Shown here: positions 53,040 through 61,740 of the stretch, in pieces
How positions within the stretch are numbered: the first letter of the stretch is position 1
Layout: each line of letters starts with the position of its first letter
Source of the DNA: CAYSPG01 sp964432885
GTDB taxonomy: Bacteria > Bacteroidota > Bacteroidia > AKYH767-A > OLB10
Assembly (NCBI GenBank): GCA_964432885.1
Contig: CAYSPG010000002.1
Location: forward strand, 124,001-188,000
Direction: 5' to 3'
Length of the DNA: 64,000 nucleotides
Notes under the pieces: generated by a model
Told to the model about the DNA's origin: nothing
Seen by the model: only the letters and a program-made list of their open reading frames with translations
The model's database searches: none
Translations under genes and position numbers: made by a program

Positions 53040-54086
53040 ATGGATAGCAAAACTATTTTTATTTCTGAAAATTCAATTGCTGACGCTGCCGGTTGCATTA
53101 ACAATTGCATTGCCGATGATAAATTAATTTTTTTTCTATGCGATGAAAACACAGCCATACACTGCCTTCCGGTAATTAAAAACAAAATTGTGAGCGCTGA
53201 TAAAACCACTGACATAGTAATTGCAGGTGGCGAAAAAAACAAATCGCTGCAATCGATAGATGAAATTTGCCGGCAAATGATTGTGCATAATGCCGATAGA
53301 AATTCTTTGTTGGTGATGGTAGGTGGTGGGGTTATTTGCGATATGGGCGGATTTGCAGCATCGTGTTTTAAACGAGGCATAGATTTTATTTTAATCCCAA
53401 CAACTTTGCTGGCAATGTGCGATGCAGCCATTGGCGCAAAAACAGCGGTTAACATCGGTGGATATAAAAATCAGGCCGGAAGTTTTTCATTTCCAAAATC
53501 AACTTTTATATACACACCTTTTTTGCAAACATGTCATAACAGAAATTTAACCAATGGATTTGCCGAAATGCTTAAACATGGTTTGATTGCCGATAAATTA
53601 TTTTTTGAAGAACTTGCAGTAAAAAAACACTTTACATCTGCACAGGCTATAAAAAAATCTATTGAAATAAAACTAACAATTGCCTCAGCCGATTTGCACG
53701 AAAAAGCCGAACGCAAATTACTCAACTTTGGACATACGATTGGCCATGCCATTGAATCGCTTTTTCAAAACCATCAAGAAAACCAAATTATGCATGGCGA
53801 GGCAGTGGCCGCAGGCATTATTTGCGAAACATTTATATCCACAAAAAAAGAAAATTTGTCGCGGGAAGAATTAAAAAGAGTAACGCAGATTTTACTTTCT
53901 TTTTTTCCTAAAATAAAACAACCCTTCACCACACGTCAATTAATGCCCTACCTTTTGGCAGACAAAAAAAATACAAACGGCAAGATTAATTTTTCACTGT
54001 TGCAAAACATTGGCACAGCAAAATACAATTGCATGGTTGATGCAGATACAATTGAAGAGTCGGTAGTTTTTTACAACAATCTGTAA
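53040..54086 (+). CDS. aroB: 3-dehydroquinate synthase
   Basis: 348 residues. Signature blocks: VGGGVICDMGGFAASCFKRG, PTTLLAMCDAAIGAKTAVNI, zinc ligands in NGFAEMLKHGLI (Glu), NFGHTIGHAIE (His) and IMHGEAVAAG (His). It converts DAHP to 3-dehydroquinate using NAD and a metal. It follows the DAHP synthase gene by 29 bp and directly abuts aroA (stop at 54084-54086, ATG at 54087). Confidence 0.95.
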   Translation: MDSKTIFISENSIADAAGCINNCIADDKLIFFLCDENTAIHCLPVIKNKIVSADKTTDIVIAGGEKNKSLQSIDEICRQMIVHNADRNSLLVMVGGGVICDMGGFAASCFKRGIDFILIPTTLLAMCDAAIGAKTAVNIGGYKNQAGSFSFPKSTFIYTPFLQTCHNRNLTNGFAEMLKHGLIADKLFFEELAVKKHFTSAQAIKKSIEIKLTIASADLHEKAERKLLNFGHTIGHAIESLFQNHQENQIMHGEAVAAGIICETFISTKKENLSREELKRVTQILLSFFPKIKQPFTTRQLMPYLLADKKNTNGKINFSLLQNIGTAKYNCMVDADTIEESVVFYNNL

Positions 54087-55325
54087 ATGGCAATAAAAAT
54101 TACATCACCTCAAAATGGGATAGTTAATGGCAATGTTACGGTTCCACTTTCAAAAAGCGAAAGCAACAGGGCGCTGCTAATTAAAGCAATTGCAGGTTTT
54201 GATTTTTCTGGTGATGTGCTTTCGGGCTCTGACGATACCATCGCATTAAAAAATCTTTTGCAGTCAACCTCTAAAACCCTGGATGCAAAAGATGGTGGTA
54301 CCACAGCCCGCTTTTTGATTGCATACTGCGCTGTAAAAAAACGCGAAGCAATAATTACAGGCTCAGCCCGGTTGCAGCAACGCCCTGTTGACGATATTGC
54401 AGATGTGGTACGGCAATTAGGGTGTACAATAAATTTTTTAAACAAAGAAGGTTTTTTACCTATCGAAATTATCCCAGGCAAAGATTATAATGGCAATCAA
54501 ATAATTTGCAGCTCCGAAAAATCAAGTCAGCATATAAGCGCGCTAATGATGTGTGCACCTTTATTTAAAAATGATTTAACAATAAAACTAACCGGCAGCC
54601 ATAGTTCCTTTTCATATTTAAACCTTACTGCTGCAATAATGAAACAATTTGGCGCTGAAATAATTTTTGAGCAAGACAACATTCATATAAAAGCAGGCAA
54701 CTACACCGATGCTTTTTTTAAAGCAGGAGGCGACTGGAGCGCTGCATCTTACTTTTATGAAATTGCTGCATTGAGTAACCAAGCTAAATTCAGCGTTTCA
54801 GGTTTGGACATAAAAAGCAGTCAAGGCGATTTAATCATAGTATCTTATGCTAAACTTTTTGGATGCAGGTCAAAATCATTATTAAATGAAATAGAAATTT
54901 CAAAAACCAAACCACCACTAAAAAAACACTTTGCATTTGGTTTTCAAAACACTCCCGATATAGCACTTACCGTAGCTGCCATTTGCAGCGGATTGAATTT
55001 AACTGCTGATTTGCGCGGACTAAAAAACCTGAGGTTAAAAGAAAGCGACAGGGTTTCAGTTTTTCAGCGTGAAATTTATAAGCTAAACATCAAAACCGAT
55101 TTTTGTGACTTTTCGAAACTTAAAATTTTTGACAGTGGTTTAATTAAATCAACAGCAAGGGTTTTGCAAACCCATTCCGATCACCGCATGGCCATGTGCC
55201 TGGCACCGCTTGCATTAAAAACCGGTTTTATTACACTTGATGATGCAGCAGTTGTAAATAAATCCTTTCCGGATTATTTCAAAAACCTTGAATTGTTAGG
55301 GTTTACAATTGAAACCACTTCTTAA
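54087..55325 (+). CDS. aroA: 3-phosphoshikimate 1-carboxyvinyltransferase (EPSP synthase)
   Basis: 412 residues. Substrate-binding SKSESNRALLIKAI near the N-terminus, DGGTTARFLIAYC in the position of the usual NAGTAMRFL, catalytic Asp in NTPDIALTVAAICSG, and LRLKESDRVSVF and HSDHRMAMCLAPLAL near the C-terminus. The start motif lacks the usual Gly before SKS (VPLSKS), as in other Bacteroidota versions I recall. Stop and the next ATG share one base (TAATG), so translation with the NadR-like gene is probably coupled. Confidence 0.94.
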   Translation: MAIKITSPQNGIVNGNVTVPLSKSESNRALLIKAIAGFDFSGDVLSGSDDTIALKNLLQSTSKTLDAKDGGTTARFLIAYCAVKKREAIITGSARLQQRPVDDIADVVRQLGCTINFLNKEGFLPIEIIPGKDYNGNQIICSSEKSSQHISALMMCAPLFKNDLTIKLTGSHSSFSYLNLTAAIMKQFGAEIIFEQDNIHIKAGNYTDAFFKAGGDWSAASYFYEIAALSNQAKFSVSGLDIKSSQGDLIIVSYAKLFGCRSKSLLNEIEISKTKPPLKKHFAFGFQNTPDIALTVAAICSGLNLTADLRGLKNLRLKESDRVSVFQREIYKLNIKTDFCDFSKLKIFDSGLIKSTARVLQTHSDHRMAMCLAPLALKTGFITLDDAAVVNKSFPDYFKNLELLGFTIETTS

Positions 55326-55852
55326 TGCATCAACATTCTGATTTAAAAAAAATTGCCATTGTGGGGCCTGAGTCAACAGGAAAATCAATGCTTGCACAGC
55401 AACTTGCACAACTTTATAAAACCGCGTGGGTAAAAGAGTATGCCCGCACGTATCTTGAAAAACTAAATCGCAATTACACGTATGATGACTTACGCATTAT
55501 TGCCAAAGGACAGATGCAATGGGAAGACGAACAGGCCGGTAAGGCAAACGGTTTGCTTTTTTGCGACACCAATTTGATTGTAATAAAAGTATGGAGCGAT
55601 TTTAAATATGGCAAAACGGACAAAGAAATTATAGCTGAAATAAAAAAACGAAAATACCAAACACACCTGCTTTGCAATATTGACTTGCCGTGGCAAAACG
55701 ACCCGCTGCGCGAACATCCGCACAAGCGCGAACAGCTTTTTAAAATTTACAAAACCGAATTAAAAAAATTTGGTATTGGTTATATTGAAGTTAAAGGAAC
55801 AGGCGATGAAAGATTAAAAAGCGCAGCGGATGCTTTATCCCTAATGCTTTAA
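55325..55852 (+). CDS. NadR-like AAA-fold kinase (nicotinamide riboside kinase domain)
   Basis: 175 residues. P-loop IVGPESTGKSMLAQQLA, then VKEYARTYLEKL, LLFCDTNLIVIKVWSDFKYG and DLPWQNDPLREHP, the pattern of the C-terminal kinase domain of NadR. It would phosphorylate nicotinamide riboside. It lacks the NMN adenylyltransferase and repressor domains of enterobacterial NadR. It overlaps aroA by one base although the pathways are unrelated. It converges on the DUF5723 gene; the two stop codons overlap in TTAA. Confidence 0.87.
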   Translation: MHQHSDLKKIAIVGPESTGKSMLAQQLAQLYKTAWVKEYARTYLEKLNRNYTYDDLRIIAKGQMQWEDEQAGKANGLLFCDTNLIVIKVWSDFKYGKTDKEIIAEIKKRKYQTHLLCNIDLPWQNDPLREHPHKREQLFKIYKTELKKFGIGYIEVKGTGDERLKSAADALSLML

Positions 55853-57099
55853 AAGGCTTTTTTAACAGAGGCATAAGCGCCCTGACCAGTTGTTTTTGAA
55901 GGTTGAAAAAAACCGCCAATAAATCGGCTTCCTACAGATAATAGATACCCTTTTCCAAAATCTACATCCGCATGAAAGCCTGTATGATAACCCTGATACC
56001 CTCCATAGGCATACGTAAATCCTGCCCATACTTTTGGGGTTATGCAATAGTTTGATGATAAGTAAAACAATGGCTTGTAATTTTCATCCATCACATACTC
56101 TGCTCCTATTTCAAAACTTACCAACGCATAAATAAGTATTTGTTCGTAGCTAAGGGTAAAGCGATAAGGTAAAGTACTGTTAAATGATTTTGATTGCTGA
56201 TTTTTTTTAAACCCGTCTTTATATTTCTGCTCCGATTTTAAATCAAGGTATAATGAGTCGAGCAAATTATCGGCTTGCACGCCTTCAAAATGATAATTGG
56301 TATCCACTTCAAAAATTTCTGAGTTTTTGTTCCATGAAATAAAGCCAAGGTCATTGGCTGAAAATTTAAAACGAAACTTATCTCGTTCGGCATAGCTTAA
56401 TTGAAAGTTTAAGGATGCACCAATGCCATTGCTGCTTCCAAAATCACGATGTGCCGTATCTGACTGTGTTGCTTTTAGCGCAAGATTCATGTCAACATAG
56501 TCGCCATCGGCATGAGTAAACAAACTGCCTCGGGTAGTTTTTATTTCAAGATAATCCTGCCCGTTAAGTGCCGAAAGCGAAATTGCGTAGCTAAGCGATT
56601 TTGCTTTGTTTATTTTTTCCTTAAAAAAACCAATTTCTATTTGCTGGTATTTTATGCCACGATAATTTAAATTGTTGATATCGGCAGTTTTTCCGGCAAA
56701 TGGTTTGTTGCCATAAAAATAAAGTTGGAAAAGGTCTTTTGTAAAAGATGAAGTAAAGTGCCCGCGATTTTTAATTCCAACAATAAAACCTTTGTTGCCA
56801 TTCTCAGTAATTTTAATTTTATGCTTAAACAACAAACCGGTTTCAACACGTGAGCCAATCCGGTTTTTATTATCCATTTTATCAAGCGATTGATTTTTTA
56901 AGTCATCGCCAATAAACTTATTGTTGATGTAAGCATTTGCAAACTTATTGGTTATGGCATTGCCACTTACTTCATACATCCCTGCGGCCTGAATTACTAA
57001 ATGGCTTTGTGGGTAATTACTTTCAAGCGCATCGCTAAAGGTTTGCGCATCTGCATCAAACGTAAAAAAAAGCGCTGTAATAAATAGTATTTTTTTCAA
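55849..57099 (-). CDS. DUF5723-like outer-membrane protein
   Basis: 416 residues. Signal peptide MKKILFITALFFTFDADAQ. The rest is a beta-barrel-like series of aromatic-rich strands, with SRVETGLLFKHKIKITENG, ISLSALNGQDYLEIKT and PKVWAGFTYAYGGYQGYHTG, ending in a strand-like GAYASVKKAF. I recognise the pattern as DUF5723, of unknown function. It lies 3 bp after the 715-residue lipoprotein gene, so both are surely on one transcript. Confidence 0.78.
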   Translation of the reverse strand: MKKILFITALFFTFDADAQTFSDALESNYPQSHLVIQAAGMYEVSGNAITNKFANAYINNKFIGDDLKNQSLDKMDNKNRIGSRVETGLLFKHKIKITENGNKGFIVGIKNRGHFTSSFTKDLFQLYFYGNKPFAGKTADINNLNYRGIKYQQIEIGFFKEKINKAKSLSYAISLSALNGQDYLEIKTTRGSLFTHADGDYVDMNLALKATQSDTAHRDFGSSNGIGASLNFQLSYAERDKFRFKFSANDLGFISWNKNSEIFEVDTNYHFEGVQADNLLDSLYLDLKSEQKYKDGFKKNQQSKSFNSTLPYRFTLSYEQILIYALVSFEIGAEYVMDENYKPLFYLSSNYCITPKVWAGFTYAYGGYQGYHTGFHADVDFGKGYLLSVGSRFIGGFFQPSKTTGQGAYASVKKAF

Positions 57100-57102
57100 G
57101 GC

Positions 57103-59205
57103 TTAATTGGCTTTATAGGTAAAATCTCCGGTTAATTGCAAATCCATTTTATAATCGCTGTAAATTTTTACATGCATAGCTGCAGGCTTAGTATTAAACT
57201 TTACGCGCACCACCATTTTTTTTGTGTCGAATAAATTATCCTTTACATGTTCGGTTACAGGGATGTATTGCTTTGAACGTTTTTTATCTGTTACACGGCC
57301 TGCGGTATTTACTGATGCTGCAAGTATTACATTGGTTGGTGGCAGCAACAATGAGTCGGTAACAAAACCCTGTTGGTTTATTGTATAAACCTGAATGGTT
57401 GCGTCAAACGGAAAACCATTATCCGTATTTAACACCAGCATACCACCGGTAATGCGGGCAATGTCAGCTTCGTTTAGTTTAAAATCAAATGTATCACTCA
57501 TCATTAAATCGTTTGCGATAAATGACAGCGGCATTTCAAGATTAAGATTAAACTCAAGCAAATGGTCATCGTAAATAAAGTCGTTATAGTTTGAGCTATT
57601 GCCTTGTGGATTTGTTTTAAGTGACAATGCATAATTTAATTTATCGGGCAAGTTGCTTATAAAAGTATTCGCGTTGGAATTGGCATTATTAAGTGTAAAC
57701 GTATTGTAGGTAGGATAAACTGGCAATTGGCCACTATTATCAGTAGCGCGTGTAATTTGAAAAACGTTTCCTACCCCCGAACCTGAAAGAGCAACCGTGT
57801 TACCTGTATGAGAATTATGAGAAGTAAGGTTATTAATTTTTATTTCGGCATCCACACCAATGCTGTTTTCAGTAGCAATGCTCAGTTTAACATCTTCAAG
57901 CTGCAGGCCGCCCGAAATTTTGTTAAAAATGTCAATATCTATTTCGGCTGGGCCAATGTTGTAGGTTGAATCGCCAAGATAACCGCGCGCATAGGATGGA
58001 ATTAAATCGGTAAATCCAATGTAAGCATACATGCTGTCGGTAAGTGAGAGCGTGCGCATTTGGCCGGTGCTGTCAACACTTGCAAGAAATACATTGTACA
58101 TGGTGTTGGTTGTATCCAATGTGCTATCGCCCGACATGTCAAGATGGTAACCGGTAAAATCATACTGCTGATAAAAGTGCGAAGTGCCACCCGCAGGTGC
58201 GGGAGGCAGCACAGTTCCAATTTCAAAGGGAATGCCATTAAGTGTTGCGCTTGGAAGTTTATAAATAAATTGTACCGAGTCTTGCAGGGTGCTGTACAAA
58301 TCCATTGTAACGTAACCCGATTTTATTTTTGCTTCTTTAAGCATAACAGGTTTTGCTTTTACATAAAAAAACTGTTGCTTGTCAATTAAATTTTGTGCCG
58401 GAAAAACTGCAGTGGCTGTAGATGGGTACAAGTTAAAAATGTTTAGTGTGGCCACAATCTGGTCGGTGGTATCTATATAAACGGGTGATGTGGTTGGTGA
58501 TGTGGACGCGCCCGAAATACTAATTAATAAATGCGAGCCTATGGTTTTGCCGGCAAGCGATGTGCTTTGAGTAACAGTTTGTCCGCTATCAATAACAGGA
58601 ATAACGCCTGTAGTAATGATGGTGTTGCTTACAGAGTCGGTTAGTGTATAGTTAAGGTTGTTAAGTTTAACAGGAAATCCATTATAGATAGAAAATGCAA
58701 GCGTGCCCGAATCAAGCGTCATGGTTTGAAAAAGTGTGTCGGCATTAAAACTGTAATTAAAAGCTGGAATGGGTATAGGTAATGGTATGTTTGACATTTG
58801 CCCATGCAGCCCAATAATAAGAGTGCTGTAAGGCGGGCCAATTAAAGTGGCTACCTGCCCAAGTGAAACCCCATACGAAACGCTGTAATCAACAAGGCTT
58901 ATGGAATCAAGATTATAAATTTTTACCACACTGGTATCGTACAGGCTAAACAGCGAATCAATGTTCATGTTGTACAAATGATTTTCGTACACAAGCATCA
59001 ATGAACTGTCGGCATTAGCAACAAGCAACGTATCGGTAACCAAATTATTTATATCCAATGATGACTTGATAAGAGGAGTAATGATGCCTGTTTCCCAGGA
59101 AGGTTTTTTATCTTCTTTGCGGCATGATGTAAACACGCATGCGGTAAGAAAAAATAATACAGAATACTTAACGGCAATCTTTTTTATCTTCAAATAGAAT
59201 TTCAT
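57103..59205 (-). CDS. Large unknown lipoprotein, partner of the DUF5723-like gene
   Basis: 700 residues from the ATG at 59205; 15 further codons upstream are open but the ATG gives a proper lipoprotein signal (KYSVLFFLTACVFTSCRKED). No known catalytic motif was found. The sequence is Ser/Thr/Asn-rich with many short strands, e.g. repeated segments of the type DSGTLAFSIYNGFPVKLNNL and VLNTDNGFPFDATIQVYTIN; the recurring NGFPxxxxxxxY shape suggests two related beta-sandwich domains (about 170-270 and 580-690). Ends in KIYSDYKMDLQLTGDFTYKA. Probably a surface or periplasmic lipoprotein working with the barrel protein after it. Confidence 0.75.
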   Translation of the reverse strand: MKFYLKIKKIAVKYSVLFFLTACVFTSCRKEDKKPSWETGIITPLIKSSLDINNLVTDTLLVANADSSLMLVYENHLYNMNIDSLFSLYDTSVVKIYNLDSISLVDYSVSYGVSLGQVATLIGPPYSTLIIGLHGQMSNIPLPIPIPAFNYSFNADTLFQTMTLDSGTLAFSIYNGFPVKLNNLNYTLTDSVSNTIITTGVIPVIDSGQTVTQSTSLAGKTIGSHLLISISGASTSPTTSPVYIDTTDQIVATLNIFNLYPSTATAVFPAQNLIDKQQFFYVKAKPVMLKEAKIKSGYVTMDLYSTLQDSVQFIYKLPSATLNGIPFEIGTVLPPAPAGGTSHFYQQYDFTGYHLDMSGDSTLDTTNTMYNVFLASVDSTGQMRTLSLTDSMYAYIGFTDLIPSYARGYLGDSTYNIGPAEIDIDIFNKISGGLQLEDVKLSIATENSIGVDAEIKINNLTSHNSHTGNTVALSGSGVGNVFQITRATDNSGQLPVYPTYNTFTLNNANSNANTFISNLPDKLNYALSLKTNPQGNSSNYNDFIYDDHLLEFNLNLEMPLSFIANDLMMSDTFDFKLNEADIARITGGMLVLNTDNGFPFDATIQVYTINQQGFVTDSLLLPPTNVILAASVNTAGRVTDKKRSKQYIPVTEHVKDNLFDTKKMVVRVKFNTKPAAMHVKIYSDYKMDLQLTGDFTYKAN

Positions 59206-59222
59206 GGATAACGTATTTGAGA

Positions 59223-59230
59223 CAAACCTA
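59223..59230 (-). promoter_or_regulatory. Putative -7 box for the lipoprotein-DUF5723 operon
   Basis: The minus strand reads TAGGTTTG (TAnnTTTG), 17 bp before the ATG at 59205, which supports that ATG over the more upstream start. Confidence 0.5.
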
Positions 59231-59408
59231 AAAAATAAATACCACTTCATCTCTAAATAGTTTTAAAACTATAAACTTATCTTAAGACGAAACATCTTTT
59301 TTGTGAGACACTGAAACGGATATGTAAGAGAATGTTTTAAATAACCCGTTTTATAGCGCCTATTAAAAACAGGGAAGGTGAAGTTACATAATGAAATAAA
59401 AATGTTGG

Positions 59409-60809
59409 CTAATGCACCATCTCAATATGCTTATTAAGCACAGCCTGGGTAAGTGTTTTTAAATCCATACCATCAAATGTACCCGAACTCATCATCAGTA
59501 AAACCGACTCATTAAAATCCTTAAGCATGAGGTAGCTTTTTAAATCTTCGGAAGATGTAAAAACAAAAATATCTCTTCGTGCAAAAGCATTGCGTACCTG
59601 TTCAACCGAAATTGGCTTTAATTTTTTATGCTCGATGGTATGGGGATTAAAGTACACAATGGCCTCGTGAGCTGCATTCATGCAGCCCCCATACTGATTA
59701 AGAAAATTTTCGGTAAGACTGCTAAAGGTATGCAGCTCCATGCAGGCAATAAGTTTTTGGGATGGATACTGCTGCTTTACGGCTTCAATGGTTGCTTTTA
59801 GTTTGCTTGGGGAGTGGGCAAAGTCTTTGTACACGGCACTGCTATCGTTGCGTCCCAGCAATTCGAGCCTGCGCGAAGCGCCTTTAAAAGTAATGATAGC
59901 ATTATAAAACTGGTCATCGGTAATGCCCAACTGATTGCAAATGATGCGTGCACCGTTTAAGTTCATAAGGTTGTGCTCACCAAAAATCTGCAAAGGTGTT
60001 TCGCTAATGATGCGATCGGTATAGTTGGGGTCGTGTTGCTGCACGTAGGTTATGCCTTTGCGAATTACATAATCGGGTACGGCATACGGTATTTTGTGAG
60101 CCAGCACTGCATTGCTTTGGCACACGCTACTTACTTCGCTATCGTTTTGGCAATATACCAATGTGCCATCGGCAGGTATTTGCCGGGCAAAAATTTTAAA
60201 TTGCTCCACGTAGTTTTCAAATGTTGGAAACACATTAATGTGATCCCATGCAATGCCGCTGATAAGTGCAAGCTGGGGTTGGTAAAGATGAAACTTGGGC
60301 CTCAGGTCAATGGGTGATGAAAGATATTCATCCCCCTCTAAAATAATAACCGGTGCATTGGTAATTTTTACCATGGTATCAAACCCATCTAACTGCGCAC
60401 CCACCATGTAATCAAAATCACAGTTATGAAATTTTAATACGTGCAGTATCATGGATGTAATGGTGGTTTTGCCATGGCTGCCACCAATAACCACACGTAA
60501 TTTTTCTTTCGATTGCTCGTATAGATATTCAGGGTATGAAAATACTTTTAAGCCAAGCTCCTTAGCACGAATCAACTCAGGATTTTCGGCACGGGCATGC
60601 ATACCAAGTATTACGGCATCTAAATTTTTGTTTATTTTTCCGGGAAACCATCCATCAGCATCAGGCAATATACCCGCTGCTTTTAACCGCGATTTGCTTG
60701 GCTCGGTAATTTCATCATCGCTGCCGGTAACCTTATATCCTAACTTGTGAAGCGCCAATGCCAAATTATGCATAGCACTACCACCTATGGCAATAAAATG
60801 TACGTGCAT
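59409..60809 (-). CDS. mpl: Mpl-type Mur ligase (UDP-MurNAc:tripeptide ligase)
   Basis: 466 residues from the ATG at 60809; an upstream in-frame start adds 25 residues that have no place in the fold. N-terminal MHVHFIAIGGSAMHNLALAL and KVTGSDDEITEPS, P-loop VIGGSHGKTTITSMI, then ILEGDEYLSSPIDLRPKF and SGIAWDHINVFPTFENYV, and DFAHSPSKLKATIEAV in the C-terminal domain. These match Mpl, which reloads recycled murein tripeptide onto UDP-MurNAc, rather than MurC. Not in the dcw cluster, as expected for mpl. A TACATTTG box lies 22 bp upstream of the chosen ATG. Confidence 0.9.
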   Translation of the reverse strand: MHVHFIAIGGSAMHNLALALHKLGYKVTGSDDEITEPSKSRLKAAGILPDADGWFPGKINKNLDAVILGMHARAENPELIRAKELGLKVFSYPEYLYEQSKEKLRVVIGGSHGKTTITSMILHVLKFHNCDFDYMVGAQLDGFDTMVKITNAPVIILEGDEYLSSPIDLRPKFHLYQPQLALISGIAWDHINVFPTFENYVEQFKIFARQIPADGTLVYCQNDSEVSSVCQSNAVLAHKIPYAVPDYVIRKGITYVQQHDPNYTDRIISETPLQIFGEHNLMNLNGARIICNQLGITDDQFYNAIITFKGASRRLELLGRNDSSAVYKDFAHSPSKLKATIEAVKQQYPSQKLIACMELHTFSSLTENFLNQYGGCMNAAHEAIVYFNPHTIEHKKLKPISVEQVRNAFARRDIFVFTSSEDLKSYLMLKDFNESVLLMMSSGTFDGMDLKTLTQAVLNKHIEMVH

Positions 60810-60831
60810 GGGGATGTGGTTTTTGTTAACG

Positions 60832-60839
60832 CAAATGTA
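60832..60839 (-). promoter_or_regulatory. Putative -7 box for mpl
   Basis: The minus strand reads TACATTTG (TAnnTTTG), 22 bp before the ATG at 60809. Confidence 0.5.
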
Positions 60840-60910
60840 ACGGGGAATAAATACGTTTATTATTAAACAAAATTGTTTTTTCAACAGGTGTTAATTATTT
60901 GGGTGATGAA

Positions 60911-60981
60911 GTAGTTAAAGGTGAATAGTGAGTTGTCAATTGGTTTAGGATTTTCGCAACTCACTATTCACTATTAACTAC
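60911..60981. repeat. 25-bp imperfect inverted repeat between mpl and ung
   Basis: 60911-60935 and 60957-60981 are reverse complements at 23 of 25 positions, with a 21-nt loop. It lies in the divergent promoter gap and just ahead of the ung -7 box. It carries no T-run and no terminal-repeat match with the elements at 19-21 kb. Confidence 0.7.
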
Positions 60982-60999
60982 TCACTCCTAACTATTGCC

Positions 61000-61007
61000 T
61001 AATTTTG
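61000..61007 (+). promoter_or_regulatory. Putative -7 box for ung
   Basis: TAATTTTG matches TAnnTTTG and ends 5 bp before the ATG at 61013, giving a leaderless or nearly leaderless transcript. Confidence 0.5.
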
Positions 61008-61012
61008 CAAAT

Positions 61013-61690
61013 ATGGTTGTTGATCCTAAAATAGAAGCGGGCTGGAAGGAAGTACTAAAACCAGAATTTGAGCAGCCTTATTTTTTTGCATTAAAGCAGT
61101 TTTTGCAAAGCGAAAAAACAATCAGGCAGCTTATTTATCCTCCCGGGTATCAAATTTTTAGTGCATTTGAGTTTGCACCTTTTGATAAAGTTAAGGTGGT
61201 AATCATAGGGCAAGACCCTTACCATGGACCAGGTCAGGCCAATGGTTTGTGCTTTTCGGTGTCACCAGGGATTAAAGCACCACCATCACTGGTAAATATT
61301 TTTAAAGAAATAAATACCGATTTAAATATTCCCATTCCCACACATGGCAACTTAGAGGGTTGGGCAAAACAAGGTGTACTACTTTTAAATGCTACACTTA
61401 CTGTGCGGGCAAATGCACCAGGTTCGCACCAAAAAAAAGGGTGGGAAAATTTTACCGATGCTGTAATAAAAACGTTGTCGGTTAATAAAACAGGAATTGT
61501 TTTTTTGTTGTGGGGACGATTTGCACAGGCAAAAGAAAGTTTAATTGATTCATCAAAGCACCATGTATTAAAAGCTGCACATCCATCGCCATTGGCTGGT
61601 GGTGCTTTTTTTGGATGCCAACATTTTTCAAAAACCAACCAACTGCTTGTAAAAGATGGAAAAGAACCGATAAACTGGAACTTAAACTAA
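61013..61690 (+). CDS. ung: Uracil-DNA glycosylase, family 1
   Basis: 225 residues from the ATG at 61013 (an in-frame TTG six codons upstream lies inside the promoter box). Water-activating motif VVIIGQDPYHGPGQANGLCF, the VLLLNATLTVRANAPGSHQ segment and the DNA-intercalation loop HPSPLAGGAFFGCQHF are all intact. It removes uracil from DNA in base-excision repair. Monocistronic. Confidence 0.97.
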   Translation: MVVDPKIEAGWKEVLKPEFEQPYFFALKQFLQSEKTIRQLIYPPGYQIFSAFEFAPFDKVKVVIIGQDPYHGPGQANGLCFSVSPGIKAPPSLVNIFKEINTDLNIPIPTHGNLEGWAKQGVLLLNATLTVRANAPGSHQKKGWENFTDAVIKTLSVNKTGIVFLLWGRFAQAKESLIDSSKHHVLKAAHPSPLAGGAFFGCQHFSKTNQLLVKDGKEPINWNLN

Positions 61691-61740
61691 AATAAAAGAA
61701 ACTGCGTTTGTACTTTTACTATATATAACAGCCTGTAAAA

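Noticed and set aside
60911..60981. Inverted repeat between mpl and ung as another member of the miniature element family.
   Set aside because: Its ends do not match CACTGTTGTCC and no flanking direct repeat was found.
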